Below, one piece after another: positions 44,518 to 51,415 of a stretch of 51,415 bases of DNA. The stretch is from Acidobacteriota bacterium. GTDB lineage: Bacteria > Acidobacteriota > Terriglobia > Bryobacterales > Bryobacteraceae. How positions within the stretch are numbered: position 1 is the first letter of the stretch; the number at the start of each line of letters is the position of its first letter. The position numbers were made by a program, and so were the translations under genes. Location: assembly GCA_016870915.1 (NCBI GenBank), contig VFZY01000010.1:1-51415 (forward strand). The letters run 5' to 3'. The notes beneath the pieces were generated by a model that worked only from the letters and a program-made list of their open reading frames with translations, did no database searches and was not told where the DNA came from.

Positions 44518-44802
44518 TGGACCGTCTTCGGCCGCTTCACGAAGACCGATTACAAGAACCTCTCCATCCAAAACACGACCGAGATGGGCGACGTCTTCTT
44601 CCTGCAAAAATCCCGCAACTGGCAGATCTCGCACTCGGCGCCGCTCACTCCGTCGCTTCTGAATCCGGGGGTGAGCCTCTCACCCGCCCACCGATCTGGG
44701 CGACAATGCCAGGACGAGATCAACGGCATGTCCCGGCCCATCCATTCCTGGACATTCACGATGCCGGTGTGTACCCCAACACGGTTCGTGCGAACCGGAT
44801 AG
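44518..44802 (+). pseudogene. Orphan C-terminal fragment of an unrecognised gene
   Basis: An open frame with coding-like composition, WTVFGRFTKTDYKNLSIQNTTEMGDVFFLQKSRNWQISHSAPLTPS and on to a TAG at 44800. It begins abruptly where the truncated glycosyltransferase ends (44505-44518) and has no start or ribosome-binding site. It looks like the 3' end of a gene whose front was lost in the same rearrangement. I do not recognise the family. Confidence 0.35.
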
Positions 44803-44805
44803 AAT
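44782..44805 (+). promoter_or_regulatory. Palindrome and -10 box upstream of the TonB-dependent receptor
   Basis: CGGTTCG-TG-CGAACCG (44782-44797) is a perfect 7-bp inverted repeat, followed 2 bp later by TAGAAT (44800-44805), a good -10. No -35 is evident, so the palindrome may be an activator or repressor site. The half-site CGGTTC/GAACCG also occurs in the divergent region at 18106-18131. Confidence 0.45.
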
Positions 44806-44844
44806 GAACTCACCCAAAGGCATCACTCTTCAGGAGGTTTTAGC

Positions 44845-47800
44845 ATGTTCGTGAGATCGGGTCTTCTTGGATTCGCGCTTGCCGTTTCGGCGGTGGCGCA
44901 GAACGTCACTGGCAACATCGTAGGCACCGTGCGCGATGCCTCGGGTGCCTCGGTACCAAAGGCTTCGGTGACTCTGGTGAACGAGGGCACGGGGCTCGAC
45001 TTCAAGACCGAGACGAACGCCGATGGCGACTTCATCGCACCGGGCCTTGCCAGCGGCCGGTATGAGGTGCGTGTCGAAGCAGCGGGCTTCCGGCCGGGCT
45101 TGGCCAAGGGCTTGACGCTGCTGGCCAACCGTTCCATCCGCCAGGACTTCACGCTCGAAGTGGGCCAGGTGACGCAGGCCGTGGAAGTAACGGCCGCGCC
45201 GCCGGTGCTCAACACGGAGAACGCGACGATCGGCAATGTCATGCAGTCTCAGCAGATCACCAGCATGCCGCTGAACGGCCGGTTCCTCGACCGCCTGATC
45301 CGCATCTCGGCCGGTGTCACCAGCGACAGCGCCTCAAACCCGCGCGTGGCGGGCAGTTCGTATTGGGGCGGCATGTCGTTCAACGTGGACGGCGTGGCGT
45401 TCAACGATCCGGGTAACGGAGGCGGGGCGTACTCGTTCCGGCACGGGATGTCGACCCTGCCGAGCGTCGATGCGGTGAACGAATTCAAAATCGACTCGAA
45501 CAGCCAGAAGGCGGAGTTTGAAGGCGCCGCGTCGGTGACCATCGCCACCAAGAGCGGCACGAATCAGTTCCATGGCACGCTCTTCCATTTCAACCGCAAC
45601 AAGGCGTTCACGGCCCGGAACTTCTTCGCGCTGACCAGGCCGCCCTTCAACCGGAACGAGTTTGGCGGCATGATCGGCGGCCCGATTGCGCGGAACAGGA
45701 CGTTCTTCTTTGGCGGGTATGAGGCGCTGCTTGAGCGGTCGCCAAGGACGTTCACGGTAAGCGTGGCGACGGCGGCGATGCGGCAGGGGAACTTCACCGG
45801 ACTGCCGGCCTTAGTCGATCCGCTGGCGAATGTTCCCTTTGCGGGCAATCAGGTTCCTTCGACGCGCATTGACTCGCGCGCCACGGCGCTGATCAATCGG
45901 GTGGCAATGCCGAATGCTCCCGGGCTGGGGCCGGCGGGCACGCTGAGCAACCACATCACGAACATCAAGAACGATTCCGATATCAAGCGCTACTTCGTGC
46001 GGCTGGACCACAAGCTCACAACCCGCGACAGCCTGTCGTTCACGGGCAACATTTCAAAGGCGTTCCCGTACTTCGTGGCGCAGGCCTATCCGCAGGGCTA
46101 CGGATCGTGGGACAACGGCGGCAACGACACGCGGGTGGGCAACCTAACCTGGACGCGGAATTTCTCGCCCACCATCCTCAACGAATTCCGTACCGGGTAC
46201 ACCTATCATGGCCCGGTGCGGCAGGGCATGAACCGCGATTTCGATCCACGGTCGCTGTTTCCGGACCTGTATGGCCCGCTGCCGGTGGGCGGCCTGCCGA
46301 CGGCCAACATCACCGGGCACGTGTCGATTGGCGATTACGGCGGCAGCGAGCGCGGCAAGCAGTTGACACGCCAGGTGATCGACAACATCACCTTCATCCG
46401 GGGCCGGCACACGATCAAGGCCGGCATCGACTTCGCCAACTTCCGGATGTCGTCGCCGCCCGGCGCGTTCGGGCTGGGCACGGGTGTGGCGAACAATGCC
46501 GCGCTGGGACGGTTCGACTTCAATGGCCGGTTTACGTTCGATGGCACCGGGTCCATTCAACCGGCGCATGGGTTTGCGGACTTCCTGTTGGGCTATGCGA
46601 ACTTCACGTACCGTTCGACGCCGACGGCGGTGAACCTGTTCTACAACACGCGCTACAGCGCCTTTGTGCAGGACGACTGGCAGGTGACCTCGCGGCTGAC
46701 GCTGAGTTTCGGTGTGCGGTACATGCTGCAGACCACCTGGAAGGAGCGCGACCTGGCGCAGGCGAACTTTGACTTCGCGACGGGGCGGCTGGTGATTCCA
46801 CGGTCGTCATTGCCGCCGCAGAGCCAGCAGCGGCTGTTTTCGGCGTATCCGATTTCACTCAACGAGAACTACCCGATTCTCCAGGCTGACAAGAACAACC
46901 TTGCTCCGCGCGTGGGTTTTGCATGGCGCCCGTTCTCGAGCAACAAGACCGTGCTGCGCGGCGGCTTTGGTCTGTATCACAACTTTCTGCCGGTGTTTAT
47001 CGGCTTCCGGCAAATGGGATTCTCGAATCCGCCGTTCCTGTTGGCGGAAACGTTCGAATCGACGCCGGGGAGGACGCCGTCGTTGACGCTGGCGCGGCCG
47101 TTCCCGGGTGGCGGGTCGATTTCACCGAACCCCGGAATTACGATCGTCGAGAACAACATTCGGAACAGCGCGTCCTACCAGTGGAACTTCACGCTGGAGC
47201 GCGAGGTGGTGGGAAATCTTGGACTGCGTGCGTCCTATGTGGGCAACAAGACGACGCATCTGCCGTTCTACAACTACAACATCAACCTGCCGCGCGAGAT
47301 GCGCCCGGGCACGCTGCAGAGCCAGCGGCCGTACCAGCCGTGGGCCGACATTCTGGCGCTGCGCGGGGCGGGGGATTCAACGCTGCACCAATTGCAGTTG
47401 GAGGCAGTGAAGCGCTATTCGGCCGGATTGAGCCTGCAGATCGAGTATTCGTGGAACCGGTCGCTGGATAACACGCCGATTGTGGGTGGTCCGCAGAATC
47501 CGTATAACACGGCGAACGATCGCGGGAATTCCGATCAGGTGCGGCGGCATATCTTCACCGCGGCCTATACCTACGAGTTGCCGTTCGGGCCGGGGCGCAA
47601 GTTCCTGACCAGGGGCGGCGCGGCGGGCAAGATCGTGGGCGGGTGGGGTGTTTCGGGCATCACCTACCTGCGCACGGGGCAGCCGTTCTCCGTGGGCTTC
47701 AACAACACGGGCGGGGCTTGGTATGCCAACCGGCCGAACGTAACGCGGGTGGGCAATCTGCCGCGCTCGGAGCGGAGCATTTTGCGGTGGTTTGACGCGT

Positions 47801-48075
47801 CGGGCTATACGGTGCCGGCGCAGTTCACGTTTGGGAACGCGGGGCGCAACATGCTGTTCGGCCCCGGCGATATCGTGTTCGACGTGAGCGTCCTGAAGGA
47901 TACGTCGATCAATGAACGTTTCAAGACCCAGTTCCGGGCGGAGTTCTTCAACATGCCGAATCACGCGAACTTCGGGAATCCGGGGGCGAACATCTCGGTG
48001 GCGGCAAGCCTGGGGCGGATCACGGGTGCGGGGGATCCGCGGCAGATTCAGTTTGGGTTGAAGCTGATTTTCTGA
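44845..48075 (+). CDS. Oar-like TonB-dependent outer-membrane receptor
   Basis: A 1,076-residue outer-membrane protein. The start ATG has a textbook AGGAGG (44832-44837) 7 bases upstream. After the signal peptide (MFVRSGLLGFALAVSAVAQ) comes a carboxypeptidase-regulatory-like domain (NIVGTVRDASGASVPKASVTLVNEGTG...YEVRVEAAGF, about 24-75). A plug domain follows (IGNVMQSQQITSMPLNGRFLDRLIR, FNVDGVAFND, VNEFKIDSNSQKAEFEGAASVTIATKSGTNQFHGTLF). The beta-barrel shows GYEALLERSPRTFTV, RLDHKLTTRDSLSFTGNISK, FVQDDWQVTSRLTLSFGVRY and ends in a terminal aromatic (FGLKLIF). Acidobacteriota carry dozens of these; polysaccharide or peptide uptake is presumed. No cognate binding protein is adjacent. Confidence 0.85.
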   Translation: MFVRSGLLGFALAVSAVAQNVTGNIVGTVRDASGASVPKASVTLVNEGTGLDFKTETNADGDFIAPGLASGRYEVRVEAAGFRPGLAKGLTLLANRSIRQDFTLEVGQVTQAVEVTAAPPVLNTENATIGNVMQSQQITSMPLNGRFLDRLIRISAGVTSDSASNPRVAGSSYWGGMSFNVDGVAFNDPGNGGGAYSFRHGMSTLPSVDAVNEFKIDSNSQKAEFEGAASVTIATKSGTNQFHGTLFHFNRNKAFTARNFFALTRPPFNRNEFGGMIGGPIARNRTFFFGGYEALLERSPRTFTVSVATAAMRQGNFTGLPALVDPLANVPFAGNQVPSTRIDSRATALINRVAMPNAPGLGPAGTLSNHITNIKNDSDIKRYFVRLDHKLTTRDSLSFTGNISKAFPYFVAQAYPQGYGSWDNGGNDTRVGNLTWTRNFSPTILNEFRTGYTYHGPVRQGMNRDFDPRSLFPDLYGPLPVGGLPTANITGHVSIGDYGGSERGKQLTRQVIDNITFIRGRHTIKAGIDFANFRMSSPPGAFGLGTGVANNAALGRFDFNGRFTFDGTGSIQPAHGFADFLLGYANFTYRSTPTAVNLFYNTRYSAFVQDDWQVTSRLTLSFGVRYMLQTTWKERDLAQANFDFATGRLVIPRSSLPPQSQQRLFSAYPISLNENYPILQADKNNLAPRVGFAWRPFSSNKTVLRGGFGLYHNFLPVFIGFRQMGFSNPPFLLAETFESTPGRTPSLTLARPFPGGGSISPNPGITIVENNIRNSASYQWNFTLEREVVGNLGLRASYVGNKTTHLPFYNYNINLPREMRPGTLQSQRPYQPWADILALRGAGDSTLHQLQLEAVKRYSAGLSLQIEYSWNRSLDNTPIVGGPQNPYNTANDRGNSDQVRRHIFTAAYTYELPFGPGRKFLTRGGAAGKIVGGWGVSGITYLRTGQPFSVGFNNTGGAWYANRPNVTRVGNLPRSERSILRWFDASGYTVPAQFTFGNAGRNMLFGPGDIVFDVSVLKDTSINERFKTQFRAEFFNMPNHANFGNPGANISVAASLGRITGAGDPRQIQFGLKLIF

Positions 48076-48121
48076 GGCTGCAGACCCTGGCCTTCGGGCG
48101 AAGCGTTGATTAGACCGTCGC

Positions 48122-48334
48122 TTAGAGGTCCTCGGGACGAAGACCGGTTTCCTTGCCAATCTTGGCGAGGGCTGCAGGACCAACTTCCTCGCTATCGTGG
48201 AAACAGAACGTATAATTCGGCCAACCATGACGCTGGAGCTTCCGATGGGAGCCGACCTGCTTCTTGAGGCTCCATCCGATCCTATGCAAAGCCGCATAAA
48301 CTCGCTTTGCTTTCGTGGCGCGCCACGTGCTCAT
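48122..48334 (-). CDS. hicA: HicA-type toxin (mRNA interferase)
   Basis: A 70-residue dsRBD-fold toxin, normal length for HicA. The family core GSHRKLQRHGWPNYTFCFHDSEEVGPAALAKIGKETGL carries the catalytic histidine (SHRK) and the closing beta-strand/helix. Its ATG (48334) overlaps the TGA of the upstream antitoxin (ATGA), so translation is coupled, with the antitoxin made first. Inhibits growth by cleaving mRNA when unneutralised, as known for the family. Confidence 0.8.
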   Translation of the reverse strand: MSTWRATKAKRVYAALHRIGWSLKKQVGSHRKLQRHGWPNYTFCFHDSEEVGPAALAKIGKETGLRPEDL

Positions 48335-48546
48335 GCGGCGAATAGGAGGCGGAGGGGTTCGGGCACGGTTTCTCCACTTTCGATCATGTCAGCGAGTACC
48401 TGGAGAGCGATTGCCTTGACCTTGCGAACGGCTTCTGTTTCAGTGACACCATAGGCCATGACGCCCGGAAGATCCGGTACGGAGGCTAGAATCCGGCCAT
48501 CTTCCTCGCGCTCTACTTCAACGCGGATCGGCTCGATTGTGACCAT
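48331..48546 (-). CDS. hicB: HicB-type antitoxin
   Basis: A 71-residue HicB-like antitoxin with partial RNase H fold: EVEREEDGRILASVPDLPGVMAYGVTETEAVRKVKAIALQVLADMIESGE. It lacks the C-terminal ribbon-helix-helix or HTH domain of longer HicB proteins, as in many short HicB forms, so DNA binding may need the toxin complex. It is first gene of the pair, lying 57 bp downstream of the AAA/DUF4143 gene. Confidence 0.8.
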   Translation of the reverse strand: MVTIEPIRVEVEREEDGRILASVPDLPGVMAYGVTETEAVRKVKAIALQVLADMIESGETVPEPLRLLFAA

Positions 48547-48603
48547 GACGATTCCAGTTTAGCGAAAGACGAACAGAGTTCGAGCCTTACTCTTGCGCGA
48601 AAG

Positions 48604-49758
48604 CTAAAGCAAGGATTCGATGGCTGGACCCAGCGGCATGAACCACACCGTGAGATCGCCAAAGCGCCGCTCATAGGGTTGGTCAACGTCGCGGCAGACC
48701 ACCAGGTTAGGTCCGCCGGGGTACCGGCGGCGAAATGCCCGCAGGCCTTGGGGGTGGAACGCCGAGGCTCGCCACTTGCATTCGATGGCTGTGGGAGCGG
48801 CGGCGGGACGCGCCCGGACAACGAAATCGACTTCGTGCTTTTGTTTGTCGCGCCAGTACCGGATTTCAGCCCGTGGATAGCGGGCGCGCAACTCGTTCAG
48901 CACGTAGTGTTCCCACAACACACCATAGTCGGAAGGGCGGAGTTCACGCCAGTCGTTGAGGGCGCGGACGAAGCCGGTATCGAATCCGTACACCTTGGGA
49001 GCGGCCACGATCTCAGCCGCTTGATGGGTGTGGAATGGGCGCACGCGGTGCACCACCAGCGATGCCTCCAGCACCGCGAGGTAGTTTTGAACCGTGCCAC
49101 GGCTCACCTCACACGGCCCGGCCAGGTTCGATGCTTCAAAGATCGCGCCGCTTTGCGCGAACAATAGCTCGAACAGGCGCAGGAACGAGGCGCGCCGCTC
49201 GATTCGGAAAAGCTCCTGGATATCGCGGCTCCAGAACGAATCGATCCACTCCTGGACGGCATCCTCGGAAAGCCGGTTTGTCTGATAGAACCCCGGGAGC
49301 CCGCCCTGGGCCAGACGATGTTCCACCGGCAAGCCGCCGAACGCCATCCGGTCGTCTTCAATCATGGGCGTGAGCCAGACGTCAGCTTTCCGGCCGGTGA
49401 GGGTGTCGCCGAAGCGGGCCGAGGCTCCCAGGGTGCTGGAGCTGGTTGCCAGCACGCGCAAGTGCGAAAAATGGTCCGCTGCGATCTTGAGCACCTCCGA
49501 CGGCCGTTGCAGGCGGTGCACTTCGTCCAGTGCCACGAGGCCTCGGCGGCCCCGCCAAAAACTCTCCGGATCCTCAATCATGCGACGTACGGAGGGGAGT
49601 TCGCAGTCGAAGTACTCGACGCCCGGAAGGCTCTTGGCAAGCACGGTTTTGCCCGCGCGGCGGACGCCGGATAGCCAAACGACCGGGACACGCTCGAAGC
49701 GGGTCAGGATTTGAGAGATCCAGTATTGCCGCGTGACCAAACGACAGTAGTATTGCAA
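48604..49758 (-). CDS. AAA-family ATPase with C-terminal DUF4143
   Basis: A 384-residue soluble protein: P-loop ATPase with Walker A GVRRAGKT (31-38) and Walker B LVALDEVHR (about 74-82), sensor-like VLATSSSTLG, then a winged-helix segment. The C-terminal DUF4143 nuclease-like fold (YGVLWEHYVLNELRARYPRAEIRYWRDKQKHEVDFVV...TAIECKW) holds E..EVDF..ECK residues resembling a PD-(D/E)xK site. The start is uncertain: TTG 49758 overlaps a 25-bp palindrome; TTG 49740 (LVTRQYWISQI) fits the family N-terminus better. Proteins of this family are widespread, poorly characterised and common in accessory islands. It is co-directional with the TIR fusion and HicBA. Confidence 0.75.
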   Translation of the reverse strand: MQYYCRLVTRQYWISQILTRFERVPVVWLSGVRRAGKTVLAKSLPGVEYFDCELPSVRRMIEDPESFWRGRRGLVALDEVHRLQRPSEVLKIAADHFSHLRVLATSSSTLGASARFGDTLTGRKADVWLTPMIEDDRMAFGGLPVEHRLAQGGLPGFYQTNRLSEDAVQEWIDSFWSRDIQELFRIERRASFLRLFELLFAQSGAIFEASNLAGPCEVSRGTVQNYLAVLEASLVVHRVRPFHTHQAAEIVAAPKVYGFDTGFVRALNDWRELRPSDYGVLWEHYVLNELRARYPRAEIRYWRDKQKHEVDFVVRARPAAAPTAIECKWRASAFHPQGLRAFRRRYPGGPNLVVCRDVDQPYERRFGDLTVWFMPLGPAIESLL

Positions 49759-49777
49759 ATAGTACGACTATATGCAA
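49753..49777. promoter_or_regulatory. 25-bp palindrome at the start of the AAA/DUF4143 gene
   Basis: TTGCAAATAGT (49753-49763) and ACTATATGCAA (49767-49777) are inverted repeats with a 3-base centre and one mismatch. The element is AT-rich in contrast to its neighbours and overlaps the first possible start codon, a good position for an operator. A second inverted pair, ATTTGCGAA (49803-49811) and TTCGCAAAT (49851-49859), lies between it and the TIR fusion stop codon. Confidence 0.5.
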
Positions 49778-49889
49778 CCCAGGCTACCGCGCTACTTCAT
49801 TCATTTGCGAATCAATCCGGGGGTCCGTGTGGCACCGAGCCGGTTAGCGGTTCGCAAATCTCTGATATTGCGCGATTCAAGACTCGCCG

Positions 49890-51151
49890 TCACACGCCTG
49901 CTGCCCGGGTTCTGGACCGTGGTTGTTGGCCGAACTTCCGGACGAACTGTTCAAGGATGTGCTTGTTGCTGGCAGCGATCAATCCAGTACGTTGAGTTGC
50001 CGAGCCAAGTTCCCATGAACCTTTGCTCGGAGGCCACGTGGTATCGCAGCCTTCCGCTGCTCGAAGGATTGCCAGGCCCGGAACGACATCCCAGGGGTAT
50101 GTGAACATCTGAAAGAAGAGGTGATGTGACCCCCGGCTGATTGCAGTCAAAGCCAAGAGTCCGCAGCCCCACATCCAGACCCGGCGCACAGAATTGTGGA
50201 ACCGCTTCGGAAGATCGTCCGCGAAGCAACGGTTGATCCTGTCCTGCTCGGAATTGACATGCGTGAGAGCATGACAGCTACTCATGTCGAGGGTTTCCCT
50301 GGCAGTTGTGAGCCTTTCGGTGCTGCCGTCGAGAATCAATCGGCGTTCCGCCGGAAACCCGCCTCCACCTGAGTACATTTCCATCCTGGCCGGCGCTACG
50401 ACCACTCCTAGAAGCGGCTTGCCGTTAAGCATGAGTCCTATGCCAATGCAAAAGCGGTCATCGCCCGAAACAAAATTCAGGGTGCCATCGAGCGGATCAA
50501 TTGTCCACGCATAACCAACCGATGGATCCGTTCCTGACTGGTGAACGGCTCTTCGGCCAAAATATACTCGCCAGGGTATCGTTCACTGATTCGATCCGAG
50601 ATCACTCGTTGAAGGTCTTGATCAATCTTAGTGGCATAATTCTTCCGGTTGTCACCGTCAACGGCAAGAGGGCGGCCAACCTGAAACCGAATACCATATC
50701 GATGCATCAGTTGTGCCGCAACCTCAATCCCAAGGTTTTGCATAAATCGAAGCCGTTGACTCTCAGGTAGCTCAAGAGACTTCAAGAGGCGCTGAAGGTC
50801 ATGCTTGCCAAACTGAAAGCGGTCAGGGAATGTGCCGCACATTGGGAAGTGATCGGGATGAGCCCAACGGGGGTCCCAAGGGCCATCATGGACGATCACA
50901 ATCCTCTTCTTGCAGTCATGAGCATAGGTGTATTCGTCTTTTTGATACTTAGCAGACAGAGAGTCATGAGTGAGGCACAGTACAAACACGTCCGAGTCCA
51001 ATATTTGCCTCGACGTATAATCTAACCAATTGGTGAGATGTTGCTTCAGCGCGATAAACGTGTAAAAACCGTGATTCTCCAATTGCTTGTTCAATTGAAT
51101 GGCTATGCTTGGAGAACTCCCGCAGTACGATAGGAAGACTTTTTGCGGCAT
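49890..51151 (-). CDS. TIR domain fused to an inositol-monophosphatase-like domain (one-base frameshift)
   Basis: ATG 51151 with an AGGTGG-type site upstream opens MPQKVFLSYCGSSPSIAIQL, a TIR domain (about 1-90) with NWLDYTSRQILDSDVFVLCLTHDSL and KDEYTYA; E73 is the candidate catalytic residue. From about 135 an IMPase-family phosphatase follows: metal-site YILAEE (196-201), WTIDPLDGTLNF (216-227) and WDVVPGLAILRAAEG (354-368), so both IMPase signatures are present. The first part reads to 50477 and the second from frame 49890-50531; they join if one A is restored at about 50531 (SQE then TDPSVGYAW), giving about 420 residues. A base lost from an A-run is the simplest cause, by error or mutation. 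TIR domains of this type cleave NAD; IMPases remove phosphate from inositol phosphates, PAP or NADP. I know no characterised protein with this fusion. Lower GC than neighbours suggests acquisition. Confidence 0.75.
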
Positions 51152-51371
51152 GACCACCTCTGAATGGCTATTCTCATTGAGTGGCAAACCAACATCGTTG
51201 GCCAGCGGCACCCTCAGCTTACAATACACTCCTTTCGGTGAGATCGCAAGGTACCGCATTCTGCCACCTAAAATGTCACCAAGAGGTCCCTCGTTGTGCC
51301 AAATGAAAAAGTAACCGAATTTTGCATGAGCCATCCGCCTCGGCCGAGGCGAACCGGGGTGCGCTGGTGGA
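51152..51371. other. Upstream region of the TIR fusion
   Basis: The minus-strand frame stays open here upstream of ATG 51151 but does not look coding and has no better start. No clear promoter was found. The region should contain the control elements for both the TIR fusion (leftward) and the probable transposase (rightward). Confidence 0.35.
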
Positions 51372-51415
51372 ATGGACATGCACTCACGCGAGCAGTACCT
51401 GGAAGCTCTGCGGGA
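51372..51415 (+). CDS. Start of a probable integrase/transposase gene (partial)
   Basis: ATG 51372 (or 51378) opens MDMHSREQYLEALR to the window edge. The SREQYLEALR opening is typical of integrase-core transposases whose first helix-turn-helix follows. Only 14 codons are visible, so the call is tentative. Confidence 0.35.
   Translation, partial: MDMHSREQYLEALR

Noticed and set aside
1-51415. tRNA or rRNA genes
   Set aside because: No cloverleaf with a T-arm motif and no rRNA-like sequence was noticed by eye; a covariance search would settle this.

Overview
The window is GC-rich bacterial chromosomal DNA, most likely from a soil-type Acidobacteriota of the Bryobacterales/Solibacter kind. 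This is inferred from an Oar-like TonB-dependent receptor with an N-terminal carboxypeptidase-regulatory-like domain, very large secreted proteins of unknown function, Ig-like repeat adhesin genes and an exopolysaccharide cluster typical of that group. recA marks the sequence as chromosomal. No rRNA, tRNA or CRISPR array was seen.

Layout. 1-220: the end of an IS630-type element that has cut off the 5' part of a sugar transferase gene. 222-8180: exopolysaccharide (EPS) genes (sugar transferase remnant, WecA-like lipid-carrier transferase, two tandem secreted FecR-like proteins, a TPR protein, a Wzy/O-antigen ligase, a Wza-type export protein, a membrane zinc-ribbon protein). 8242-14319: mixed genes (aldo/keto reductase, acyltransferase 3, ArsC-like protein, HExxxH protein, YbaK deacylase, beta-propeller). 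14517-16517: a secreted phage-tail-fibre-like protein. 16718-22083: second EPS block (AlgD-like dehydrogenase divergent from a broken NusG-like antiterminator, a Wzc-type tyrosine kinase and RmlA). 22263-30730: two giant cysteine-containing secreted paralogues facing each other around a second tail-fibre-like gene. 30870-33303: an OmpR-type two-component system. 33782-34813: recA. 35008-41465: a roughly 20-repeat Ig-like surface protein broken by one frameshift and one stop codon.

From 41466 the content is accessory. A repeat-rich region that looks like iterons precedes a plasmid-type replication initiator. A truncated glycosyltransferase and an orphan gene fragment mark a rearrangement, followed by the TonB receptor. 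A co-directional set then closes the window: a TIR domain fused to an inositol-monophosphatase-like domain, an AAA/DUF4143 ATPase and a HicBA toxin-antitoxin pair, bordered by the start of a probable transposase. The TIR-phosphatase fusion and the iteron/initiator locus are the two most interesting items.

The window holds several one-base frameshifts in otherwise well-conserved genes (near 360, 14228, 18411, 38723 and 50531), some in short homopolymers. Some apparent pseudogenes may therefore be sequence errors.
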